This document shows positions 29,601 through 37,098 of a stretch of 44,004 nt of DNA, in pieces. Each line of letters begins with the position of its first letter. Position 1 is the first letter of the stretch. The notes under the pieces are model-generated. The model searched no databases, was not told the origin of the DNA, and saw only the letters and a list, made by a program, of their open reading frames with translations. The position numbers and the translations under genes were made by a program. The DNA comes from Armatimonadota bacterium (lineage in GTDB: Bacteria > Armatimonadota > Zipacnadia > Zipacnadales > VGFC01), in assembly GCA_016869045.1 (NCBI GenBank), contig VGFC01000012.1:1-44004 (forward strand). Reading direction: 5' to 3'.

Positions 29601-30923
29601 GATCGCTACGTACCCGCCGTGATCGACGAACGAGATCATCATCCGCCGCGGGTAGCGGAACTGGCCCTTCGCGTTCTCCCACTGCATCACCGGCGCCAGC
29701 CGGGGCTTGCCGCTCGCGTCGGAGGCCTCCAGCTCGACCGCGCCGTCATCGGGTGTCTCGGCGAGCAGCAGGTAGCCCTTGTCGAGGTCCGTCAGGCCGA
29801 TCCACGGCATGTCGGCGCCGTGCATCGCCAGACGGTTGCCGCGCCACCGCATGTCGTCACAGTCCATCAGCAGACCGTCGCAGTAGCGCGCGAACGGCAT
29901 GAACGCCTGGTTCGAGTCGAGCGCAAAGGGCGCGAGCGGCTCGAAGCTGGTGATCGGGACCGACCGGTCCGCGGCGTCCGTCTCCACCACGAGGTCGGCG
30001 GCATCGTTCGGCAGCGTAAGAGTCACCGTGTACTGGTCCGGCGCCTTGCGGGTCGTCTCCCAGGCAATGCCGTTCGGCACGCGCCGGACGTTCCACAGCA
30101 ACGCCATAGGCAGTGGCTGGTCGGGTGCGCGGCCTTGCTCGTCGGCGAAGAGGGCCTGCGCGAACGTGGCGGGGTTGGAGTGGACCCAACTCGTAGGGTA
30201 GTAGAGCTGCCCTTCGCGGGCGCCCGTGTCATCCGCGTCGTTCACGCCTAGCGCGAACTGGAAGGCGTTCCCCTGGCCCACGTTGGCCTGCGCCAGGCCC
30301 AGGACCTGCCACGGGACCGCCGCCTCCACCGTGTAGGCGCCCGGTTGCTCGCGCACCACGAGTTCGTACGCCCCCTCGCGCGGGATCGGCTTCGCGTCCA
30401 GCACGAGCGTCGGCGCGGCGGGGTCGAGGGCTACGCCGAACTGGCGGGCATCCACCCAGAACTCGACGGAGTCCTTCTCCCACCACTGGGCGTCGGCCGC
30501 TGTCGCGAAGGCATGCTTCTCGTCTCGCGCCAAGACGGCCAGGTAGAGCGCCCGGTCGTCCCAAGCCAGGCGCACCTCGCCGCTCAGGTCGTTCGGCCCG
30601 TCCACCGCCTTCGCGTCGGCGACCATGTCGGGGGTCAGCATGAACGAGACGGGCGTCGTCCAGTCCCTCAGGTCACCGTCGATCGCCGGCGGCTTCGGTA
30701 TACGTGGCACCGCGAGCCTGGCAGTGCCGGCCAGGGGCGCGGCCTGCCGCCACGTGTACCCGATCCGCTTGTCGAGCACGGTCACCGCGCCGGACGCGGG
30801 GTCCACGGTCACTCGCAAGGCCGGATTCTCAATGTGCCAGCCGCCGTCGCCCTGCTCCACCTCGGCGGCGAGGCAAGACGTCGGGAGAACAACCACCAGG
30901 GCGACCAAAGAGGACCATCGCAC
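26670..30923 (-). CDS. Very large secreted multidomain protein: CBM9/DOMON-like module near N-terminus, glycosidase-like core, CARDB-like region
   Basis: Signal-like MRWSSLVALVVVLPTSCLAAE; PPAIDGDLRDWTTP...EVRLAWDDRALYLAVLARDEK...VEFWVD (CBM9/DOMON-like); VRGxxxxNLGGRKASQVKV-type region typical of CARDB. Confidence 0.65.
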   Translation of the reverse strand: MRWSSLVALVVVLPTSCLAAEVEQGDGGWHIENPALRVTVDPASGAVTVLDKRIGYTWRQAAPLAGTARLAVPRIPKPPAIDGDLRDWTTPVSFMLTPDMVADAKAVDGPNDLSGEVRLAWDDRALYLAVLARDEKHAFATAADAQWWEKDSVEFWVDARQFGVALDPAAPTLVLDAKPIPREGAYELVVREQPGAYTVEAAVPWQVLGLAQANVGQGNAFQFALGVNDADDTGAREGQLYYPTSWVHSNPATFAQALFADEQGRAPDQPLPMALLWNVRRVPNGIAWETTRKAPDQYTVTLTLPNDAADLVVETDAADRSVPITSFEPLAPFALDSNQAFMPFARYCDGLLMDCDDMRWRGNRLAMHGADMPWIGLTDLDKGYLLLAETPDDGAVELEASDASGKPRLAPVMQWENAKGQFRYPRRMMISFVDHGGYVAICKRYRTYAKEHGLLVTQREKQQRIPDVAKLAGAPDIWGAWGLDFCRQAKAAGIDRMIVNWRGSKEDMEAVKALGYLISEYDNYVDIQEGSLDQSERAPLPASAIKNAKGEPVQGWVTWDKKTVFMKLCPALAVKAASLQIPPLLEKHPFNARFLDVTTASGLLECYDAEHPLTREEYRRANEALAKYVSDLGLVLGGEHGRWYGVPYYSYWEGMQSGGFYSWPAGHVGVNIPQTREAIGEDYLKYGIGHVYRVPLWELVFHDCVVSTWYWGDSTGHLYNAAPDLADKQDASNVLYGTVPLYWVNQPYSFDWRDQILRERLLESYRNTCKLHEQIGFEELVSHEFVTEDHAVQKTVFGDGTEVWVNFGEAPWTLKHRKQEFVLPQYGFYAKGPKIEQYRTVAPQGKTTTLIRSDGYLFAQGDVPGLVGVPGGYPITLRREGPAMIRVIAGTDQRVRVNPQGLWPDVGAGPWRPVKLDGDGRPYAFGGRLEATKGMVELELRGSPTALLVGAEALRDHAELVVEMVSPKGAVDCRQGEQLDLRARVVNLGGRKASQVKVTMLSLGRVVGGGYAHKDGHTLAETTVDVAAGGEAPVSFRLDTTPYDVRHLVGLRAEAVDTDELCTADNLSGVELLCRPDLSLWDASVDVTVEMGRLSRHAPVVRMAFDADVERAAVGKPGKADPDSLRVEVLGDTPLEQRWCPTQYVDAGPERRELVWQLPGDHGAGTAVACRVHFDGLDAHRHALLPRASWPPDGSGYRGQSCFVKFGEGYIRGLTAYWTSPATQILANLGASSGDTGWVDEVGEVQSLEVLQDGPVLTEVRVKKSLRGGHSYEKLYTFYPDHFEVTTLSPERFGTLSRAYYSAPCWFEDDKGNDAIIDGKGDAEDVSGKNVGPKWYATWGPADDAPTWALSCVAVTPHDSLTYWDAGSWGGVGLNTGRKEPATVAYFLHRADEPGFSAPGFAALDYERAHNPVTVTR

Positions 30924-31133
30924 GGGGGTACACCTCCCAAGACCGGGGCGGGTCCGTACTTCGCCCGCAGGTTACGCCCAGCGGGGGCTTGGGTCAAGAG
31001 CGTGTTCCAGCAGAGGTGCGATCACGGAATGGGAACGACGTACGCGCAAGGGTGCCTGCGGTCCCAGGAACACCGCGACTTTCCGTAGTCGCGCCGGTTC
31101 CGTTTTCGCTCTACCTACCGCCTGCGCGTGTGC

Positions 31134-31139
31134 TATAAT
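31134..31139 (+). promoter_or_regulatory. Candidate -10 element TATAAT upstream of the DUF58 gene
   Basis: Exact TATAAT in GC-rich context, 11 nt before the ATG at 31151; no convincing -35. Confidence 0.45.
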
Positions 31140-31150
31140 GGCGCGCGGAC

Positions 31151-32473
31151 ATGACCGCCTTCCGCATCGTGATCCTGTGCGTCGCTCTGCTCCTTCTGGC
31201 CTACTGGCTGCGGATCGAGTTCTTCCCCTATGCCGTCTATGCAATGCTGGGGGTGCTGGTGATCTCGCTGCTGATGGGGCGCTCGGCGCTGCAGAAGGTC
31301 GAGTTGGAGCGCCACTGTAGTCGCGCGAAGGCGGAGATCGGCGAGAACGCCACGGTCAGCATCGAAGTGCGCAACCGCAAGGCGCTGCCCATCCCCTGGC
31401 TCATCATCGAGGACGTGATGCCCCGGCGCCTGGAGTCCGACGGGGAGCGCGCCCTGGCCCTGTTGATGCTGCCTTTCGGGCGGAAGTCGATGAAGTACCG
31501 GGTCCACTGCAAGTACCGGGGCTACCATCAGATCGGCCCGACGGTGCTGGAGTCGGGGGACTTCTTCGGCCTTGTCCGGCGCTTTCTGACCGGTTCTGAG
31601 CGCAGCTTCATCACCGTCTACCCGAAGGTGGTGCCGATCGGGCACTGGGGCATCCGCACCCGACGCCCCATCGGGGAGGTCATCGTCCGGCAACGGCTCC
31701 ACGAAGACCCCACTCGGCTGGCCGGCGTCCGCTACTACCAGCGCGGCGACCCGCTCAACCGCATTCACTGGCCCGCGACCGCCCGGACCGGTGAGCTGCA
31801 CTCCCGAGTCTACGAGCACTCGACGCTGATCGGCGCGAACATCGTCCTGGACCTCCACCAACCCTCCTGGGAGACGGCCAGCGAGAAGCAGGTCGGGACG
31901 CCCGGCGCCCCGCCCACGGACTGGTTCGACAACTCCGAGTTCGCGATTACCGTGGCGGCCTCGCTGGCCGCGTTCGTCATCGAGCAGAAGCAGTGTGCCG
32001 GCTTCATCACCAACGGGGGCGATGCCGCCGAACGGGTCCGCAAGGAGATCGTCGCCGGAGGTTCCGAGACCCGCACCGAAGCGATGGAAATCGCGCGCGA
32101 GGAGGAGGCGGTAGACCGGCTGCGCCCCGTCGAGGTGCCGCCCCAGAAGGGGGACGTCCAGTGGGCCCAGCTGATGGAGACGTTCGCCCACCTGGAGGTC
32201 CGCGAGGGGCTCACTTGCGCGCAGCTGATCAGCGACGAGTACGAGGGCTGGCCCCGTGAGGCGAGCCTTCTGATCATCGTCCCCGCCCTTGGGCCTGGCC
32301 TGCTCCAGCAGATCGCGCGCCTGCGGGACGCGGGGTTCCTCGTGACGGTGTTCGTGATCCGCAACGAGGAGGACTACATCGTCGGTCGCGCGCGGCTCGC
32401 GGCCGAGCACATCGACGTCGTCCATCTCCGCACAGAGCGCGACCTGGACCAGGTCGCCGTTGCCGCCCTCTGA
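31151..32473 (+). CDS. DUF58 domain-containing membrane protein
   Basis: Two N-terminal TM helices; YRGYHQIGPTVLESGDFFGLVRR...VYPKVVPI...VRYYQRGDPLNRIHWPATARTGELHSRVYE is the DUF58 signature. Confidence 0.9.
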   Translation: MTAFRIVILCVALLLLAYWLRIEFFPYAVYAMLGVLVISLLMGRSALQKVELERHCSRAKAEIGENATVSIEVRNRKALPIPWLIIEDVMPRRLESDGERALALLMLPFGRKSMKYRVHCKYRGYHQIGPTVLESGDFFGLVRRFLTGSERSFITVYPKVVPIGHWGIRTRRPIGEVIVRQRLHEDPTRLAGVRYYQRGDPLNRIHWPATARTGELHSRVYEHSTLIGANIVLDLHQPSWETASEKQVGTPGAPPTDWFDNSEFAITVAASLAAFVIEQKQCAGFITNGGDAAERVRKEIVAGGSETRTEAMEIAREEEAVDRLRPVEVPPQKGDVQWAQLMETFAHLEVREGLTCAQLISDEYEGWPREASLLIIVPALGPGLLQQIARLRDAGFLVTVFVIRNEEDYIVGRARLAAEHIDVVHLRTERDLDQVAVAAL

Positions 32474-32564
32474 CGCCCCGCAGCGCCCGGAACCGCCCGC
32501 CTCGCAGCCCCCGATGATGTGACCAAAGGTTTACATGCGGTTACCTTCCCGGCATGGGAACACT

Positions 32565-32641
32565 GGTATGCTACGAGGGCTGGAGTAGCGCAGGGAGACC
32601 GGCACGCTAACCCATACAGCCTGGGGGCGAGGGAGCATACC
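32565..32641 (+). promoter_or_regulatory. Candidate structured 5' leader and/or extended -10 promoter of the PEP-CTERM gene
   Basis: Nested complementarity: GGTATGCT 32565-32572 / AGCATACC 32634-32641; GGCTG 32578-32582 / CAGCC 32617-32621; TAGCG 32586-32590 / CGCTA 32605-32609; TGGTATGCT also resembles an extended -10. Confidence 0.45.
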
Positions 32642-33934
32642 GTGCGACACCTCCTGAAGCGAATCACGCGGAGTTCCGCGGGAGAGACCGCCATTCGTGG
32701 GCCCGACGGGCGAGTAGCTCGGCAGTCGCCGTTGAGCTACTTCCGCTCGCTGTTCACCAGCGCCCTTGGACGCAAGCGCTGGCGGACGTCGCCTCGCGAG
32801 GCGCCATCCGGCTCTCCCGACTACGGGGCAGTCGCCCCGGCAACGACCCCTCCTGCCGACCCGCCATCCCGCAAGGCGCGACGCTTCGTCGCGCGCGGCG
32901 CGGTTCTGCTGGTGCTGGCGGCGCTGGCCATGGCCTGGTCGGACCGCGGAGCCGATCGTGTGTCGGCAACCGTCGTCGTGCCGGCGAGCGTGCAGCGACA
33001 CTTCGTGGGCAGTGAGCAGCCGGTCGGTGATGCGTCGGCTACCGACCCCGGCCGGCCCATCTACCCCATGTCGGTCATCCCCGGCGGCGCCTACTCCGTC
33101 GCGGAGCTGAAGGCCTACCTGGCCTCCGACCCGGTGGCGCGCCAGTCCTTCGAGGCGCAGGCCAAGCGGATGAACGACCCCGAGTTGCTGTCCCACCTCG
33201 TCGTCAAGCGAGTGCCCAAGCCGACGAAGATGCACAGCCAACTGCGCAAGGGCGCCAAGCTATGCTGGACCTCCCAGCCTGTCACCGTGGCTGAGGGTGA
33301 GTCGGCGTTCTACAGCGACCAGAGCGGCGGCATGGTGGCCCGAGCGCGCTGCGGGAACGTCATGGTGGTTACGGTCCCGAGCGGCGGCATGAAGGTCCCA
33401 GCGCCGTCGTCTCGGCCCGTGGGCTGGACCACACCTCCGCCCCCCGCCGCGGCCGTCCTCGGTGTCGGCGGCGAGCGCCAGGTCGTCCCGCCGCCGGTGC
33501 CCGTGCAGCAGCAGCAACAGCAGCAGCAGGCGCCGCCGGTGTCTGTGCCACCCCAACTGCCGCAAGTGCCGACGATCACGATCCCGACGCTACCGCCGCC
33601 GATCACGCCCCCGGCACCGACGTGTGCGCCGCCCGTGATCATCCCGCCGTATGTGCCGCCGATGATCCCGACGCCGCCCCCGGCGACTCCGTGCCCCCCG
33701 GTGAAGATCGGCGACGGTGGGGGAATCCCGTGGTGGGGGCTAGTGGGGGGCGGACTCCTGGGCGGATTCGCCGGTCGAACCTCGATCCATGTGAGCCAGA
33801 AGCAGAAACAGAAGCAGAAGCAACACCAGCATCAAGAGCAGGTCATCCCTGAGCCCGGCACGATGCTACTGATGACATTGGGGCTTGGTGCTGCGGGTGC
33901 TTGGGGAGCCCACCGCCGCAGAAAGAGGGCGTAG
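32642..33934 (+). CDS. PEP-CTERM sorting-signal protein with proline- and glutamine-rich low-complexity regions
   Basis: C-terminus VIPEPGTMLLMTLGLGAAGAWGAHRRRKRA; TM helix FVARGAVLLVLAALAMAWS; GTG start at 32642 proposed, precise start uncertain. Confidence 0.8.
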   Translation: MRHLLKRITRSSAGETAIRGPDGRVARQSPLSYFRSLFTSALGRKRWRTSPREAPSGSPDYGAVAPATTPPADPPSRKARRFVARGAVLLVLAALAMAWSDRGADRVSATVVVPASVQRHFVGSEQPVGDASATDPGRPIYPMSVIPGGAYSVAELKAYLASDPVARQSFEAQAKRMNDPELLSHLVVKRVPKPTKMHSQLRKGAKLCWTSQPVTVAEGESAFYSDQSGGMVARARCGNVMVVTVPSGGMKVPAPSSRPVGWTTPPPPAAAVLGVGGERQVVPPPVPVQQQQQQQQAPPVSVPPQLPQVPTITIPTLPPPITPPAPTCAPPVIIPPYVPPMIPTPPPATPCPPVKIGDGGGIPWWGLVGGGLLGGFAGRTSIHVSQKQKQKQKQHQHQEQVIPEPGTMLLMTLGLGAAGAWGAHRRRKRA

Positions 33935-33959
33935 ACGGGCAGACTCGCCACGACAACAC

Positions 33960-33994
33960 ACGGGCGCGGTCCCCCGACCAGGAGCCGCGCCCGT
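33960..33994. terminator. Hairpin between convergent PEP-CTERM gene and glmS; candidate bidirectional terminator
   Basis: ACGGGCGCGG 33960-33969 / CCGCGCCCGT 33985-33994, 15-nt loop, ends TT. Confidence 0.55.
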
Positions 33995-34022
33995 TCCGAT
34001 TCCCGCGTACGCGAATCCCGCT

Positions 34023-35852
34023 CTACTCGACCGTCACCGTCTTCGCAAGGTTGCGCGGCTGGTCGATGTCCTCGCCGCGAATGTCCGCGATGTGGTAGGC
34101 CAGCAGTTGCAGCGGCAGGGCGATCGTGATCGGTGATACAAGCTCCGGGCACGGCGGCACGAGGATCGGGTCGTCCAGGTGCTCCCGGATCGCCTCGTCA
34201 CCGTCGTTCACCACGCCGATGACAGGGCCGCTCCGCGCGCGAATCTCCTGCATGTTGCCGACCATCTGCTCGTAGACCTGGCCCTGCACCGCGATCGCCA
34301 CGGTGTACAGGTCCGGGCAGACCAGCGCGATCGGGCCGTGCTTCATCTCGCCCGCCGAGTACGCCTCGGCGTGGACATAGGAGATCTCCTTCAGCTTCAG
34401 CGCGCCCTCCATCGCCGACGGGAGGTTGATCCCGCGCCCCAGGTACAGCGAGTTGTGCAGCTGCCAGTACTTCTCGGCGAGCTTCACGACGTCCGGCTCG
34501 CGCCGGAGCAGCTCCACCGCCTGATCCGGGCAGGCGAGCAGTGCCCGGCGCAGCGCCTTCAGCTCCGCCTCCGGGGCCGTCTGGCGCACCTCGGCGAAGT
34601 GCACGGCGATCATCTCCAGCGTCAGGATCTGCCCCGTGTAGGCCTTGGTGCTCGCGACGCCGATCTCCGGGCCCGCCTGAATGTACACCACGCCGTCGGA
34701 CTCTCGCGCGATGACGCTGTCCACCCGGTTGACGACCGCCACCACCTTCGCGCCCTTGGCCTTCAGCTCGCGAAGCGCCAGCAGCGTGTCCATCGTCTCG
34801 CCGGACTGGCTGATGACAATGCCCAGCGTGTTGTCCAGGATGACCGGATCGCGCGCCTGCAGCTCGGCGGCGAGGTCACACTCCGCCGGGATGCGCGCCA
34901 GCTTCTCGATCATGAAGCGCCCGACCAGCCCCGCGTGGTAGGCCGTCCCGCAGGCGGTCAGGATGACCTTCTTGAGGCCCCGAATCTCCTCGGGCGTCAT
35001 GTTGAGACTCTCGAGGATGACGCGGTCCGCGGCCTCGGTGATGCGGCCCGCGAGGCAGGCGCGCATTGCCTCGGGCTGCTCGTGAATCTCCTTGTGCATG
35101 AAGTGCTTGTGCTCGCCCTTGGCCGCGGCCTCAGCCGGCCACGGGATGACGTACGGGTCCTTTGCGATCGGCTCCCCGGTGACCTTGAAGAGCTTGATGT
35201 CGTCCCGCGTGACGATCGCCGCCTCGCCGTCGTCGATCACGTAGACCTTGTCGGTCTCCTGGCGCACCGCCGCCATGTCGGAGGCCACGTAGTTCTCGCC
35301 CTCGCCGATCCCGATTACCAGCGGGGACCGCAGCCGCGCCGCGACGATCTTGTCCGGCTCGTGCTCGGTGATGACGGCGATGGCGTACGCCCCGCGCATC
35401 ACCTCGATGGCCTTGAGGACCGCCTGGAAGATGTCGCCATCGTAGAGCTTCTCGACCAAGTGGGCGATCACTTCGGTGTCGGTCTGGCTCTTGAACTCGT
35501 GGCCCTCGGCGGTGAGCTGGTCACGCAGCTCCGCGTAGTTCTCGATGATCCCGTTGTGCACGACGGCGATCTTGCCGTCACACGAGAGGTGCGGGTGGGA
35601 GTTGGTCTCCGATGGCTTGCCGTGCGTCGCCCAGCGGGTGTGCCCGATGGCGAGCGGGCCCGGCATCGGCTCGGCGGCGAGCGTCTCGCCGAGTATCCTG
35701 AGCTTGCCCACCCGCTTCACGACATCCATCCGGCCGTCCCTGATGACGGCGATGCCCGCTGAGTCATAGCCGCGGTACTCGAGGCGCCGGAGGCCCTCAT
35801 AACAGATGCCCGCGGCCTCCCGAGGTCCGATGTAGCCGACAATCCCACACAT
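34023..35852 (-). CDS. glmS: Glutamine--fructose-6-phosphate aminotransferase (isomerizing)
   Basis: MCGIVGYIGPREAAGICYEGLRRLEYRGYDSAGIAV...; SIS domains; C-terminal NLAKTVTVE. Confidence 0.98.
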   Translation of the reverse strand: MCGIVGYIGPREAAGICYEGLRRLEYRGYDSAGIAVIRDGRMDVVKRVGKLRILGETLAAEPMPGPLAIGHTRWATHGKPSETNSHPHLSCDGKIAVVHNGIIENYAELRDQLTAEGHEFKSQTDTEVIAHLVEKLYDGDIFQAVLKAIEVMRGAYAIAVITEHEPDKIVAARLRSPLVIGIGEGENYVASDMAAVRQETDKVYVIDDGEAAIVTRDDIKLFKVTGEPIAKDPYVIPWPAEAAAKGEHKHFMHKEIHEQPEAMRACLAGRITEAADRVILESLNMTPEEIRGLKKVILTACGTAYHAGLVGRFMIEKLARIPAECDLAAELQARDPVILDNTLGIVISQSGETMDTLLALRELKAKGAKVVAVVNRVDSVIARESDGVVYIQAGPEIGVASTKAYTGQILTLEMIAVHFAEVRQTAPEAELKALRRALLACPDQAVELLRREPDVVKLAEKYWQLHNSLYLGRGINLPSAMEGALKLKEISYVHAEAYSAGEMKHGPIALVCPDLYTVAIAVQGQVYEQMVGNMQEIRARSGPVIGVVNDGDEAIREHLDDPILVPPCPELVSPITIALPLQLLAYHIADIRGEDIDQPRNLAKTVTVE

Positions 35853-35976
35853 TGCGTGTCTTCCTTCCGTGACGCGTCAGTGAACGACCCCCCGGACGAC
35901 GAGGGGTGTAGTGCATTCGACAATGCGTTCGGCAGTTCCTTGAGGGCTTGCCAGATCACACAACGACGGCGGGAGG

Positions 35977-37098
35977 CTAGCCGTTCCCGCTCTTGTCTCC
36001 CTCCCCTGTATCCTCGCCGGGTGGCCCCGGGGGCGCGGAGGGTTGGCCGCTATCGGGCTCCCCGGTCCCGGCCGGTGGGTGGGACGTGGGAGCCTTCGGA
36101 GCGCCATCGCCCCCCGGCTCGGGCGGAGGCTCTCGGCGAGCCGCGGGCGCCGGGCGTGCCCGCGACAGCGGGATTGGCTGGAGCTGCACGGTGACCCGTA
36201 CCGAGGGCTGGTCACCGACGACGGAGACCCCCGCGGGGAGTTCGAGGTCGACGTTCGGCAGCGTGCCGTCCTGCGTCGCTCGAACGGCGCGGGTGCGGAC
36301 GAACTCGATCGGCCGCAACGTGTCCGGCTTCCCGGTGATCGCGACGATGGGCGGGTAGACGTCCACCGAGGCCGCCTGGTAGCCGGCCGGGAAGCTGATC
36401 TCCAGGTGCACCGGCACCGTCTTGACGTTGATCGGCTCGACCACCACCTTGACCTCGGCCGTCGGCGGCTCGATCTCGATACCCGCCTGGGGCATGCCCC
36501 GCGCATCCCGGGCTTCCAGGCGCGACGTGAAGGTGCGGGTAGTCTGGATGCCTGAGTAGTCGATGACCGCCACGACGCTCGCCACCGCCTGCACGAGGCT
36601 CCGTGGACCGCGGATCGTGACCTCATTGGGGTGCGGACGGCCCGGCAGGGCGGCGAAGCCCGGAGCCGTGCGGCCGCGGAACTCCGCCAGCACGGCCCGC
36701 GTCTGTTGGTCGGTGCGGTCGAGCGCCACCGTGACCTGGTGCGTGCTCGGGCTCAGAATCTCCACGCCGCGAGGGAGCGCGCCCGGATCGACGATGACCG
36801 CCACCTGGTGCTCACCCACGTCCCGCCGACTTACGCCCGCATAGGCGCGCAGCGTCTGGTCGGCGACGCGGTCCACCGTGCGACGACGGCCGGCGAGGGT
36901 CACCTTGACCTTGGCGGGTGTGACGGACATGACCTGGAGGCCCTCCGGCACGCCCCGGACCTCGACGGTCGCCTCGAACTCGCGGGCCGTCCACGGGTTC
37001 GTCCTCAGCAGCACCACCGCCCACAAGAGGATCGCCAGGCCCACCGCCGTGGCCTTCAGGTGCCAGTTGTGCCGGAAGATGCGAGTGAGGGTCCTCAT
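35977..37098 (-). CDS. cdaR: YbbR-domain protein, CdaA regulator
   Basis: MRTLTRIFRHNWHLKATAVGLAILLWAVV TM start followed by repeated YbbR-type units; adjacent to cdaA. Confidence 0.9.
   Translation of the reverse strand: MRTLTRIFRHNWHLKATAVGLAILLWAVVLLRTNPWTAREFEATVEVRGVPEGLQVMSVTPAKVKVTLAGRRRTVDRVADQTLRAYAGVSRRDVGEHQVAVIVDPGALPRGVEILSPSTHQVTVALDRTDQQTRAVLAEFRGRTAPGFAALPGRPHPNEVTIRGPRSLVQAVASVVAVIDYSGIQTTRTFTSRLEARDARGMPQAGIEIEPPTAEVKVVVEPINVKTVPVHLEISFPAGYQAASVDVYPPIVAITGKPDTLRPIEFVRTRAVRATQDGTLPNVDLELPAGVSVVGDQPSVRVTVQLQPIPLSRARPAPAARREPPPEPGGDGAPKAPTSHPPAGTGEPDSGQPSAPPGPPGEDTGEGDKSGNG

Noticed and set aside
27783-30251. 822-aa + strand ORF antisense to the 1417-aa gene
   Set aside because: Composition (VRVQLHHRRLAV... 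Arg/His/Leu-rich) is typical of a shadow frame in GC-rich coding DNA; the opposite strand has coherent domains and a signal peptide.
32519-32641. Known c-di-GMP riboswitch before the PEP-CTERM gene
   Set aside because: The conserved CACGCACAGGGCAAACC / GGGACGCAAAGCC blocks are absent; kept only as an unassigned candidate leader.
34179-35762. 527-aa + strand ORF opposite glmS
   Set aside because: glmS is unambiguous on the minus strand; this is its shadow frame.
35853-35976. glmS ribozyme upstream of glmS
   Set aside because: The gap is only ~124 bp and its reverse complement shows no glmS-ribozyme-like core by eye.
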